Source: Gammaproteobacteria bacterium (lineage in GTDB: Bacteria > Pseudomonadota > Gammaproteobacteria > JAJFKO01). From it: 64,000 bases of DNA. The DNA is taken from the NCBI GenBank assembly GCA_028284465.1, contig JANQRR010000014.1, forward strand, positions 1 through 64,000. The letters are read 5' to 3'. A program made the translations under genes and the position numbers. The notes under the pieces were generated by a model, which saw only the letters and a list, made by a program, of their open reading frames with translations, had not been told where the DNA came from and did not search any database. How positions within the stretch are numbered: position 1 is the first letter of the stretch; every line of letters starts with the position of its first letter. Shown one piece after another: positions 18,209 to 27,710 of this stretch.

Positions 18209-18922
18209 CTAATTATGACGTCTTTTTCTTAATCGCTTATACCCAATTGGCACCAATGACAATGTTGCTAAGCCAAGTAACGGCCAGAGCACCGACGGCT
18301 CGAAAATAATCGATAAATTTGGTGGTTTACCACTTGAAAAAGCATTACCTAAACCATTGCCTAGTAACGCATAGACAAATGTGCCCGGCATGATCCCGAA
18401 AAACGTGCCTACTATAAATGTGGATTTCTTAATGTTTAATATACCCGGAACAACATTGACTACTGGAAAAGGAAATAATGGCACAAGCCGTAGGAATAAT
18501 AGATATTGCAAGGCATTATCTTGAAACCCTTTTTGCATGCGAGCGACCCAAGTACCACTCTTCTCAGCAAGCCATTGGCCTAGTGAAAACTGCACAATTA
18601 AAAAAATACAGGTTGCCCCAATGGTTGCACTGATCACTACATAAACTGTGCCTAACACACTGCCAAATAAAAATCCTGCTAATAATGTTAAGAAAACAGC
18701 ACCTGGGATCGATAATCCGACGACAATAATATAAACTAGCATAAAAGCAAACACGAACAGCGTATAATGTGCGTTAATCCAACTTAATAACAATTCTTTA
18801 TGCGTTTTAATAGCTTCAAAACTTAAATACTGATTGAGCTTGAAGTGAAACACTAAAAATATCGCAAACATGACAAGTAATAATGGTAATAAACGAATTG
18901 TATGACGCTTTAACTTTTTCAT
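18209..18922 (-). CDS. TVP38/TMEM64 family (VTT domain) membrane protein
   Basis: Inner-membrane protein (237 aa) with about five or six hydrophobic segments. The VTT signature shows as FLLRLVPLFPFPVVNVVPG near residue 150 and the Gly-rich GTFFGIMPGTFVYALLGNGLG segment further on. DedA/VTT relatives move lipids or act in proton-dependent membrane homeostasis; the exact substrate here is unknown. The ATG at 18922 has GGAG five bases upstream; an in-frame ATG at 18937 has no ribosome site. It follows the CopA-CopB gene by a few bases and is probably co-transcribed. Confidence 0.88.
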   Translation of the reverse strand: MKKLKRHTIRLLPLLLVMFAIFLVFHFKLNQYLSFEAIKTHKELLLSWINAHYTLFVFAFMLVYIIVVGLSIPGAVFLTLLAGFLFGSVLGTVYVVISATIGATCIFLIVQFSLGQWLAEKSGTWVARMQKGFQDNALQYLLFLRLVPLFPFPVVNVVPGILNIKKSTFIVGTFFGIMPGTFVYALLGNGLGNAFSSGKPPNLSIIFEPSVLWPLLGLATLSLVPIGYKRLRKRRHN

Positions 18923-18943
18923 CCTGACTCCATTCATTTTTAA

Positions 18944-21121
18944 TTACACCAATAGATTAAACCCTAGAAAAATTAGGTTGTCACTCGTCGCTTCATTTTC
19001 ATCTCTCAGTAAACGCGCGCGACTGCCGTAAAACCGAGTATATTCATATTGTGCCTGCACGCTAAAATATGGTGCGATTATTATTTGTGGACCAATATCA
19101 AATTCAATAAAATTTAAACCATTACCAATCATGTCACGAGCAATGGTTTTAGTTGCCGATACAAAGCGAAGTTCAGACGATAAAAATAAACGTTTATAGA
19201 TCCAAGTTTCGCGTCCAAATATTAAATCAAACTTGGTGCTACCTGCATGATTATAAATACGCAGATTAGTGTCAATGAAAAACGGCGCTACGCCTTCAAT
19301 ACCAATGCCTGGTTGCCAATAGGGTTTATCTGCTGGGCGATACACATAATTGGCACCACCCTTTATTGCCCAATATCTCCCAATCGCATGCCAATAAAAA
19401 ATATCTAAATCAAAATTATCAACGACACCATCATCAATTTCAGCTTCATAACTAAATAATTGTAATTTATTATTGGTGGTTCCCATCATGTAATTTAGCG
19501 TACCTTGCGTCACATTTTTATTGACTGCTTGCAACAGTTGTAAATTTAGCATATAAAACCAACCAAGCTTAGGCCCTTCTAAATAATTTGGAATACCGCC
19601 TTGATCAATAAACATCTGTTCCATCGATGGATAACGCAGAATTCGAAACATCCCAGCTTCTAAGTGATATAAATTATGACAATGAAAAAACCACTGACCA
19701 TTTTCATTAGCAACAAAATCTGTAACCACAGTTGATAACGGTTTTACATTGACTGTATGGAGTAATGGATCATGCGCGCCATGGCCATTACGTAAAATAA
19801 ACCAATGGCCATGAATATGCATTGGATGACTCATTAAGGTTTTATTGACAAAAATAATGCGATAACGCCAACCCGGATGTAACTTCACTGGTTTAGCTTT
19901 ATAACCTGTTTTTCCGTTAATTGACCAAATGTAACGATACATATTTCCGGTTAATGCCATGTTAATTACATGCACAGGTTGATCTGGATTATTCGTTTTA
20001 GTTGGTGACTGTAAATGTTGATACTTAGTCACCGTTTGCTTAGCCGTTTTGATTTTTTTCATATAACGCATTGGCGGATTAGGAAATGGTTTTACACTAG
20101 CAAGACTAAAATGTTGATGCGGTGCTGTTAACAATACCCCATAAGCTGCGCCAACTTTATCTAAAGATTCTGCATAAACGATATAAGGTCGTTTTTGTTT
20201 AATTTTAACGAGCACATTATAGGTTTCACCTGGGCCGATTTTGATACTGTTAACAATAAGCGGTTTCACATAATTACCATCAACAGTAACAATTTTTAAC
20301 TTTGCCCCTGGTATTTTGATCCGGAAAAATGTGCCAGCACCAGCACCGATAAAACGTAACCGCACCACATCACCGACTTTGACATGCCTGATCCAAGGCC
20401 GCGTTGGTGGATGACCATTTAATAAAAACGTATCATATGCCACATCTGAATAGGGATATAAATCTAAACGCGTAGTTTGCATTTTCATATATGCATGAAC
20501 TAGCTTTTTGCGCTGTTGCCTATCGCTATGATTATAAGAATGTAAAAAATCAACTAATGATGTTTGTAATGGGAATTGCACTTCATAATAATCACTACTT
20601 TTTTTCAAATCATCAAATACTTGCTGACCTGGCATATTAATCCAATCTGATAACACCATCACAAAATCTTTATTGGATTTTATCTTTTTATGTTTTGGAT
20701 CAATGATAATTGCACCATACATACCATCTTGTTCTTGTAAATCATAATGCGAGTGATACCAATATGTGCCGAATTGATGCAAGGTAAAAATATAATGATA
20801 AACCCCACCAGGTGGCGTGGGTTTTTGACTAACATAAGAAACACCATCCATCCGCCATGGCACAATTATGCCATGCCAATGCATACTGGTGACACGTTTG
20901 AGATGATTATAAACATTAATAGTAACATGATCGCCTTCTTTGAAATGCAATGTTGGCCCAGGGATTTGACCATTAATGGCAATAGCACGAGTCCATTTAC
21001 CCGTAAAATTCACTTTTTTGTATGCGACATCTAAATTGACAACAACATTTTTAGCAAATGCTTGAGTACTTAAGAAAAGACTGATTAACATGACCCAACA
21101 TAATTTTAGATTTGACTTCAT
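18944..21121 (-). CDS. multicopper oxidase CopA fused to CopB outer-membrane domain
   Basis: A single 725-aa chain with two domains. Residues 1-23 are a signal peptide. Residues about 25-505 form a CopA-type multicopper oxidase with HWHG (81-84), HSH (123-125), HPMHIHGHW (about 435) and HCHNLYHLEAGM (about 480), which hold the type 1, 2 and 3 copper ligands. Residues about 515-725 match CopB, an outer-membrane beta-barrel, ending in a hydrophobic residue. CopA oxidises Cu(I) in the periplasm and CopB binds or exports copper; they are normally separate adjacent genes. The fusion would hold the oxidase at the inner face of the outer membrane. It shares an operon with the TVP38-like gene. Confidence 0.9.
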   Translation of the reverse strand: MKSNLKLCWVMLISLFLSTQAFAKNVVVNLDVAYKKVNFTGKWTRAIAINGQIPGPTLHFKEGDHVTINVYNHLKRVTSMHWHGIIVPWRMDGVSYVSQKPTPPGGVYHYIFTLHQFGTYWYHSHYDLQEQDGMYGAIIIDPKHKKIKSNKDFVMVLSDWINMPGQQVFDDLKKSSDYYEVQFPLQTSLVDFLHSYNHSDRQQRKKLVHAYMKMQTTRLDLYPYSDVAYDTFLLNGHPPTRPWIRHVKVGDVVRLRFIGAGAGTFFRIKIPGAKLKIVTVDGNYVKPLIVNSIKIGPGETYNVLVKIKQKRPYIVYAESLDKVGAAYGVLLTAPHQHFSLASVKPFPNPPMRYMKKIKTAKQTVTKYQHLQSPTKTNNPDQPVHVINMALTGNMYRYIWSINGKTGYKAKPVKLHPGWRYRIIFVNKTLMSHPMHIHGHWFILRNGHGAHDPLLHTVNVKPLSTVVTDFVANENGQWFFHCHNLYHLEAGMFRILRYPSMEQMFIDQGGIPNYLEGPKLGWFYMLNLQLLQAVNKNVTQGTLNYMMGTTNNKLQLFSYEAEIDDGVVDNFDLDIFYWHAIGRYWAIKGGANYVYRPADKPYWQPGIGIEGVAPFFIDTNLRIYNHAGSTKFDLIFGRETWIYKRLFLSSELRFVSATKTIARDMIGNGLNFIEFDIGPQIIIAPYFSVQAQYEYTRFYGSRARLLRDENEATSDNLIFLGFNLLV

Positions 21122-21179
21122 ATTCGCTGTTCCTTGCTCTCTCTTTTTTTGCTATCTTAAAATACTATTGTGACATATT

Positions 21180-21809
21180 CTAGTGACGAAAGGATGTACT
21201 ATCTAACCCTACAATTTCAATCTCTAAGCAATTTAACAATGCAACTACTTCTGGAAATGAGAATTTGGCTTTTTTGATCTCATTCATGGTGATATCAATA
21301 TTGTAATTAATCGCCTCAGTAAAATCAGCACCTGTTAGCTTAGTACGAATAAACAAACTGTTATGAAAATCGGTATTAGTGAAATTTGCGTAGGTTACAC
21401 TCGCTTCTCTAAAATCAACTTCATGTGCCTTACAAGCTTCTATCACTAATTCGTCTAAGTTAAGCTCAAAAAAGGAAGAATTGCTAATATTGCATTCATA
21501 AAACTTAATCGGGCTGGTCAAATTAATTTGCGGCCATCTGGCATCTGCCCAGTTAATCCCTAGCATTGTGCAATGTTCAAAAACAACATCAGAGAATCTA
21601 CTATTTTTAATATTCAATAAGTTCAAATTGCAGCTACTGAATTCGCAATCAATAAATTCACAATTAACAAACTTTACCGTATCGAATATACATTTTTTAA
21701 AACTACAGTTATCAAAATTTATATTTTCAAATGTCTGATCAGTTAATTTTAGATCTGTAAACTCACAACCATCATAGTTTTCTTGTTTATTACTTAATGT
21801 TTTTTTCAT
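21180..21809 (-). CDS. pentapeptide-repeat protein, Qnr-like
   Basis: A 209-aa protein built of A(D/N)LXX-type repeats, for example FDNCSF, FKKCIF, FVNCEF and FIDCEF, which form a right-handed quadrilateral beta helix. The length, the break midway (WADARWPQI) and the end (VALLNCLEIEIVGLD) resemble Qnr proteins, which mimic DNA and protect gyrase from quinolones. Function here is inferred from fold only. The ATG at 21809 avoids coding through repeat R2; the longer frame up to 21851 lies inside R2. It occupies the place downstream of ileS where lspA is usually found. Confidence 0.85.
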   Translation of the reverse strand: MKKTLSNKQENYDGCEFTDLKLTDQTFENINFDNCSFKKCIFDTVKFVNCEFIDCEFSSCNLNLLNIKNSRFSDVVFEHCTMLGINWADARWPQINLTSPIKFYECNISNSSFFELNLDELVIEACKAHEVDFREASVTYANFTNTDFHNSLFIRTKLTGADFTEAINYNIDITMNEIKKAKFSFPEVVALLNCLEIEIVGLDSTSFRH

Positions 21810-21820
21810 CTTTTTCTCTC

Positions 21821-21912
21821 TGTCATTGCGAGGAGCATTGTGACGAAGCAATCCAAAAAATTTTTATAAGAAACGCTGGATTGCTTCGTCCCCTTCAGGT
21901 CCTCGCAATGAC
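21821..21912. repeat. dispersed repeat R2, copy d
   Basis: Left arm from 21821 (TGTCATTGCGAGGAGC) and right arm ending near 21912 (CCTCGCAATGACGG) flank an AT-rich loop. The inner parts differ from copy a. It lies between the pentapeptide gene and ileS. Confidence 0.8.
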
Positions 21913-21977
21913 GGTGGTTGGATTGCTCCCTCTCGCTTGCCGCTGGCCTTCATAAAATACTTGCCCCGGTTGGTTCA

Positions 21978-24797
21978 TTAGGCAAATAGCCTTTTTTCAC
22001 CTTTGCCACTAACGTTGCTAATACAGCGACTACAAATTTCAGGGTGATCGGCATTGCTGCCGACATCATCACGATGATGCCAACAACGCACACATTTTGT
22101 TGCTGTTGACGGCGTGACTTTCAGCCATAACCCAGGAATTTCAGTTTTAACAACCGTACTATCACGTTGTTCTGCATTACTTACTACAGCCGTTGATGTG
22201 ATCAACACGAAACGAACTTCATCGGCTAATTTATTTAATAATGTTGCTGTTTCAGGCTCACAAAATAATACAACATCGGCATTTAATGGCGAGCGGATCT
22301 TGCCATCATTGCGTTGATTTTCTAATTCTTTATTCACTGCATCACGAATGTTAATCACTTGTTGCCATTCATCGCGGCTTAACACATCATCATCTTTTAA
22401 CGCGAACAAACCTTCATACCAAGTAGCCAAAAATACCGATGGTGAACGCTCACCTGGGATGTGCTGCCAAATTTCATCGGCAGTGAAACTTAACACTGGC
22501 GCTAACCAACGTACTAGTGCCTCAATAATATGATACATTGCGGTTTGCGCTGATCGTCGTGCTAAACTTTCCGTTTGACAAGTGTATTGACGATCTTTAA
22601 TGACATCTAAATAAAAGCCACCCATGTCTACTGTGCAGAAGTTATGAAGCTTTTGATAAAACACATGATAAGCGTAATCTTCAAATGCATGCATAATATC
22701 TTTTTGTAATAAGCAGGCGCGATCGACAGCCCAGCGATCTAACGCTAACATTTGCTGACGCTCAACAATGTGTTTAGCGGGATCAAAATCATGTAAATTT
22801 GCTAACAAAAACCGTGCCGTGTTGCGAATACGGCGATACGCATCTGCATTACGTTTTAAAATTTCTTCTGACACATTGACTTCACGACGATAATCAGTCG
22901 CTGATACCCACAAGCGAATAATATCCGCACCTAAGGTTTTTACCGTTTTATCCAATGCGATCACATTACCTAATGATTTCGACATCTTCCGGCCTTGGCC
23001 ATCAACCGTGTAACCATGGGTTAGCACTTGTTTATACGGCGCTGCGCCACGCATGCCAACACCGGTAATTAATGACGAATTAAACCAGCCGCGATGTTGA
23101 TCCGAGCCTTCTAAATAAATATCCGCTGGCACAGTTAATTCTGAATTTTGTGCTAACACACAAGCATGTGACACTCCAGAATCAAACCAAACATCTAATG
23201 TATCATCACTCTTTTCATATTCTTCTACATCTTCAGCAAGCAGATCATCAACTGTCAATTCATGCCATGCTTCAATGCCGTTTTGCTCTACTCGTTTAGC
23301 AACGGTTTCCATTAATTCTAACGTATTGTGATGCAATTCGCCGCTATGTTTATGCATCAAAAATGCTAGTGGCACACCCCAAGTACGTTGCCGTGAGATA
23401 CACCAATCAGGGCGTTCGGCTACCATGCCAGCAATGCGAGCTTGGCCCCAATCCGGGATCCATTGTGTCGCTGCAATTGACGCCAATGCTTGTTTGCGCA
23501 AACCATTTTGATCCATGCTAATAAACCATTGTGGCGTCGCCCGGAAGATCACTGGTGATTTATGACGCCAACAATGTGGATAACTATGGTTAATCGTCGA
23601 CGAATTTAATAACACCTTATTCGCTGTCAACAATTCAATGATCGCTGCACTATCACGAATGATATGTTTGCCGCCAAAGATCGGTAATTCCGGAATATAA
23701 AATCCCCGCGGATCAACTGGGTTTTCAATAGTAATGTTATATTTAAGTGCCATGAGATAATCATCAAGCCCATGCGCTGGCGCAGTATGCACGGCACCTG
23801 TTCCTGCATCAATTGTCACATGTTCACCAAGTACAATCGGCACTTGCCGATCATAAAATGGATGTTGTAATTGTTGCCCTGCTAGATCTTTACCATGACA
23901 TTGTGCTAACACTTTAAATTGCTGACAATCATAACGCGTCATCACTTGTTCGACTAATTCACTCGCTAGTACTAATTGATGTGGCTGTTCTTGTAACGTA
24001 CATTGCACTAAAACATAGGTAAGCTCTGGATGTAATGTGACTGCCATACTCGCTGGCAAGGTCCATGGCGTAGTTGTCCAGATCGGCACACTTAATTTAC
24101 CCTCACCTTCATTACAGTTAAAGGTTGCTAGCAATTTCTCTGGCGCAATTACAGCATACGCCACATCAATCGATGGCGACGTCTTATCAGCATATTCAAC
24201 TTCTGCTTCTGCTAACGCCGAGCGACAATCCAAGCACCAATACACTGGCTTAGATCCGCGATGCAAATGGCCATTTTTAACAAGTTTGGCTAAGCTGCGA
24301 ATAATGTTAGCTTCATAATGATAATCCATGGTTTTATATGGATTGTGCCAATCACCAATCACCCCTAAACGCTGAAATTCTTCACGTTGAATATCAATTT
24401 GTGATTGCGCATACTCGCGGCATTTTTGCCGAAAGGTTTTTGGATCCACTTTCACGCCAGGCTTACCAACTTTCTTTTCCACTTGATGCTCAATCGGCAA
24501 ACCATGGCAATCCCAGCCAGGCACATACGGCGCATCATAACCACTCATCGATTTAACTTTAACGACAATATCTTTAAGAATTTTATTCATTGCATGACCA
24601 ATGTGTAAATGGCCATTTGCATACGGTGGACCATCATGCAAAATAAATTTCTTAGCACCTTGGCGCTGCTCACGCAATTGCTGATATAAATTAATGTCTT
24701 CCCAACGCTTTAACATTTCAGGTTCGCGTTGCGCTAAATTCGCTTTCATTGCAAATGCGGTTTTGGGTAAGTTCAACGTATCTTTATAATCTTGCAT
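21978..24797 (-). CDS. ileS: isoleucyl-tRNA synthetase
   Basis: Class Ia synthetase (939 aa) that charges tRNA-Ile. The HIGH motif is in NGHLHIGHAMNK near 61-72, KMSKS in GRKMSKSLGN near 600-609, and the CP1 editing domain lies between. The C terminus has the zinc-binding CVRCWHHR ... CSRC pattern typical of the bacterial type. It abuts ribF with no gap between the ribF stop and its own start codon, in the conserved order murJ-ribF-ileS. Confidence 0.97.
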   Translation of the reverse strand: MQDYKDTLNLPKTAFAMKANLAQREPEMLKRWEDINLYQQLREQRQGAKKFILHDGPPYANGHLHIGHAMNKILKDIVVKVKSMSGYDAPYVPGWDCHGLPIEHQVEKKVGKPGVKVDPKTFRQKCREYAQSQIDIQREEFQRLGVIGDWHNPYKTMDYHYEANIIRSLAKLVKNGHLHRGSKPVYWCLDCRSALAEAEVEYADKTSPSIDVAYAVIAPEKLLATFNCNEGEGKLSVPIWTTTPWTLPASMAVTLHPELTYVLVQCTLQEQPHQLVLASELVEQVMTRYDCQQFKVLAQCHGKDLAGQQLQHPFYDRQVPIVLGEHVTIDAGTGAVHTAPAHGLDDYLMALKYNITIENPVDPRGFYIPELPIFGGKHIIRDSAAIIELLTANKVLLNSSTINHSYPHCWRHKSPVIFRATPQWFISMDQNGLRKQALASIAATQWIPDWGQARIAGMVAERPDWCISRQRTWGVPLAFLMHKHSGELHHNTLELMETVAKRVEQNGIEAWHELTVDDLLAEDVEEYEKSDDTLDVWFDSGVSHACVLAQNSELTVPADIYLEGSDQHRGWFNSSLITGVGMRGAAPYKQVLTHGYTVDGQGRKMSKSLGNVIALDKTVKTLGADIIRLWVSATDYRREVNVSEEILKRNADAYRRIRNTARFLLANLHDFDPAKHIVERQQMLALDRWAVDRACLLQKDIMHAFEDYAYHVFYQKLHNFCTVDMGGFYLDVIKDRQYTCQTESLARRSAQTAMYHIIEALVRWLAPVLSFTADEIWQHIPGERSPSVFLATWYEGLFALKDDDVLSRDEWQQVINIRDAVNKELENQRNDGKIRSPLNADVVLFCEPETATLLNKLADEVRFVLITSTAVVSNAEQRDSTVVKTEIPGLWLKVTPSTATKCVRCWHHRDDVGSNADHPEICSRCISNVSGKGEKRLFA

Positions 24798-25733
24798 TTA
24801 CTTTTCCTTAAAATAATCTTGCGCAATCTGCGCATCATGAGTAATTTGTTGCTTCAATTGTTCAAACGATTCAAATTTTTGTTCATCACGAATTTTATGT
24901 ACAAATTCAATTTCCATATAACGATTATAAATATCTTGATTGAAATCAAATAAATGCACTTCTAATAACATTTTGTCATTATCACCAGCAACGGTTGGTC
25001 GCCGCCCAACATTCGCCACGCCATTTATCGCTTCAGGCAAAATTTCATGGGCTTTCACTGCGTAAACACCGGTGATCGGCGAAACCTTACGATGCAAATA
25101 TACATTAGCTGTCGGAAACCCTAAAATTCGCCCGCGTTTATCGCCATGAGCCACGCGCCCGATCATACTGTATGACCGCCCTAATAAATGTTTCGCCGCC
25201 GCTAAATCTCCTGCCGCTAATGCTTGACGAATACGCGTGCTGCTGACTTTCGCCGTATCCAATTGCAATTTATCAATCGTTTCTAAAGTAAAACCATTGT
25301 GCTGCGCTACAGTCTGCAATAATGCCACATCGCCTTGACGTTGACGACCAAAACGAAAGTCGTTGCCAACCACTAAATGACGCACGCCTAATTTATCCAC
25401 TAATAGATTCTTTATAAATTCTTGTGGCATCCAATTAGCAATTTCAACATTAAAATGCAAACACAACACTTGGTCAATCCCTAGATTTCGCAAATGATGC
25501 AATTTCTCACGCAATCGTGTCAATCGTGGCGGACAAGTGTTGGGGCTGAAAAATTCTTTCGGCTGCGGCTCAAAGGTAATGACTAACGAATGAGTATTTA
25601 ATTTCTCCGCCTTATCAATCACATGCTGCAGCAAACAGCGATGGCCTGCATGCACACCATCGAAATTACCGATGGTCACCACAGCATCGCGATGCTCTTC
25701 AGCAATATTTTGCATACCCCTAATAACTTGCAA
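24798..25733 (-). CDS. ribF: bifunctional riboflavin kinase/FAD synthetase
   Basis: Makes FMN from riboflavin and FAD from FMN (311 aa). The N-terminal FMN adenylyltransferase domain shows IGNFDGVHAGH near 22-32 and the C-terminal riboflavin kinase domain shows RGRILGFPTANV near 200-211. It lies between murJ and ileS with almost no spacing, a typical gammaproteobacterial operon. Confidence 0.96.
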   Translation of the reverse strand: MQVIRGMQNIAEEHRDAVVTIGNFDGVHAGHRCLLQHVIDKAEKLNTHSLVITFEPQPKEFFSPNTCPPRLTRLREKLHHLRNLGIDQVLCLHFNVEIANWMPQEFIKNLLVDKLGVRHLVVGNDFRFGRQRQGDVALLQTVAQHNGFTLETIDKLQLDTAKVSSTRIRQALAAGDLAAAKHLLGRSYSMIGRVAHGDKRGRILGFPTANVYLHRKVSPITGVYAVKAHEILPEAINGVANVGRRPTVAGDNDKMLLEVHLFDFNQDIYNRYMEIEFVHKIRDEQKFESFEQLKQQITHDAQIAQDYFKEK

Positions 25734-25735
25734 GT

Positions 25736-27292
25736 CTAAAATGCCCCTTCGAGAAAATCACTTTTGCGCAATCCTAATAACCATAACACCACAAAATAAC
25801 TCACTACACCGATGCTGATCAGCATTAATAAATGTAGGCTACGGGTTTGCCAAGTCCATGCTAACCAAGTTTTTAAAGGTGCGGTAAATAGCCACACTAA
25901 AATCGCCATTATTCCATTAGCAAACAATAACTGGAACCCAAAACGTTTCCATTCTGGACGAATTTGTAAGACTTTACGTTTGTTAAGCATCCACGCTAAC
26001 AAACCCGCATTTAAATACGCTGATAATGAAGTTGCTAATGCTAAACCGGCGTGTGCTAAAGGAAAGATTAAAATAAGATTTAAGATCATATTTGTAACCA
26101 TCGCTAAGGCAGCGATTTTAACTGGCGTACGAATATTCTGGCGCGAATAAAATCCTGAGGCTAAGACTTTTACTAACATAAACGCCGGCAAACCAATCGC
26201 AAATGCCATTAAACTTTGTTGCGCCATTAACACATCGTTATTATTAAATTGGCCGCGATGTAATAACGTTGCTAATAATGGCCCGGCTAACATTAATAAG
26301 CCCATCGCTGCGGGCGTGCCGACTAACAAGATACTGCGTAACGCCCAATCCATAGTATCTGCATATGCTTGATCCGATTTTGCCGCATGTTTGCGTGATA
26401 AGCTTGGCAAGATCACGGTAGCTATCCCCGCGCCAAACATCCCTAACGGAAATTGCATTAAGCGATCTGAATAATATAACCAAGAAATACTGCCGGCTTT
26501 TAAAAATGATGCAAAAATTGTATCGATCATTAAACTTAATTGCGCAACGGAAACCCCAAACAATGCCGGCACCATTAATTTCATTACTCGGCGTACCCCC
26601 GGATCACGCCAACCAAAACGCAATCGCGGAATTAATTTTATTTTGGCTAAAAACGGTAATTGAAATAGCAATTGCACTACACCGCCTAAAAACACCCCCC
26701 AAGCTAAAGCAATAATAGGTTGCTGAAAATACGGTGCTAATAATAATGCAGTGCTGATCAACGATAAATTAAGTAACACTGGGGTAAACGATGGCGGCCC
26801 AAAAATTCCATGAGTATTGAGTAACGCCCCAGCAAATGCCACTAATGAAATTAATAATAAATATGGAAAGGTGATATGTAACATCGTGGTTGCTAACGCA
26901 TAACGATGTGGATCGGCATGAAAACCCGGCGCAAACACTAGCACCAGCAATGGTGCTAACAATTCCGCCAGAATAGTCACCCCCAGCAATGCCGCAGCTA
27001 AGGTGCCAGCAGTGCGGTTGACAAAATTCTGCATTTGCTGCGGCCCATGTCGCTCTTTATATTCTGATAAAATTGGCACAAATGCTTGCGAGAATGCCCC
27101 TTCCGCAAATAAGCGGCGCAGAAAATTAGGGATTTTTAGCGCCACGATATAGGCATCGACGTCGGCACCAGCGCCAAACACATAAGCAACGACCATATCA
27201 CGGATAAAGCCCATCACCCGTGATAAGAAGGTCATGGAGGCAAATACCCCAGCGGAGCGAAATAAGCTCTTTTTCTTCGGTGAATTTTTCAT
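25736..27292 (-). CDS. murJ: lipid II flippase MurJ
   Basis: Polytopic inner-membrane protein (518 aa, about 14 membrane segments) of the MOP superfamily that flips lipid II for peptidoglycan synthesis. The N-terminal family pattern SLFRSAGVFASMTFLSR and GFIRDM are present. I chose the ATG at 27292; a TTG two codons upstream is in frame. It heads the murJ-ribF-ileS operon and is divergent from rpsT. Confidence 0.95.
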   Translation of the reverse strand: MKNSPKKKSLFRSAGVFASMTFLSRVMGFIRDMVVAYVFGAGADVDAYIVALKIPNFLRRLFAEGAFSQAFVPILSEYKERHGPQQMQNFVNRTAGTLAAALLGVTILAELLAPLLVLVFAPGFHADPHRYALATTMLHITFPYLLLISLVAFAGALLNTHGIFGPPSFTPVLLNLSLISTALLLAPYFQQPIIALAWGVFLGGVVQLLFQLPFLAKIKLIPRLRFGWRDPGVRRVMKLMVPALFGVSVAQLSLMIDTIFASFLKAGSISWLYYSDRLMQFPLGMFGAGIATVILPSLSRKHAAKSDQAYADTMDWALRSILLVGTPAAMGLLMLAGPLLATLLHRGQFNNNDVLMAQQSLMAFAIGLPAFMLVKVLASGFYSRQNIRTPVKIAALAMVTNMILNLILIFPLAHAGLALATSLSAYLNAGLLAWMLNKRKVLQIRPEWKRFGFQLLFANGIMAILVWLFTAPLKTWLAWTWQTRSLHLLMLISIGVVSYFVVLWLLGLRKSDFLEGAF

Positions 27293-27340
27293 TGGCAAAT
27301 GGTAACACCATCAAGAGTTACACAAAAGCCATCATTTTAC

Positions 27341-27369
27341 TTGACATTGCGGGCAAATGCATAAATAAT
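27341..27369 (+). promoter_or_regulatory. rpsT promoter
   Basis: A perfect -35 TTGACA (27341-27346) and -10 AATAAT (27364-27369) are 17 bp apart. A second match, TTGCAC (27370-27375) and TATTAT (27393-27398), would start the transcript at the ribosome site and is less plausible. Confidence 0.65.
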
Positions 27370-27415
27370 TTGCACCCTTGTAGTGATAAATTTATTATCT
27401 AATAGGAGAATGACA

Positions 27416-27685
27416 TTGGCCAACACAAGTCAAGCAAGAAAACGCGCCCGACAAAATGAAACTCGTCGACTTCACAATGCCAGCCAGCGCTCAATGGTGC
27501 GCACCTATATCAAAAGAGTTGATGATGCGATTGAAAAAGATAAAAGTAAATCTGCTGCGGATACTGCTTTTAAAGCTGCAGTGTCTGTCATTGACCGCGC
27601 AGCTAACAAAGGCATTATTCACAAGAATAAAGCTGCTCGACATAAGAGCCGCTTGAGTGCACGAATTAAAGCATTGAAAAAATAA
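27416..27685 (+). CDS. rpsT: 30S ribosomal protein S20
   Basis: S20 (89 aa) binds 16S rRNA early in 30S assembly. It is basic and helical, starting [12 protein letters not shown] after the initiator. The start is TTG at 27416: AGGAG (27404-27408) is seven bases before it, while the ATG at 27410 would be one base from that site. E. coli rpsT also starts with UUG, which is linked to its autogenous control. It is divergent from murJ, as in other gammaproteobacteria. Confidence 0.95.
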   Translation: MANTSQARKRARQNETRRLHNASQRSMVRTYIKRVDDAIEKDKSKSAADTAFKAAVSVIDRAANKGIIHKNKAARHKSRLSARIKALKK

Positions 27686-27710
27686 GTAATATTCGATGCT
27701 GAAAAACTTT

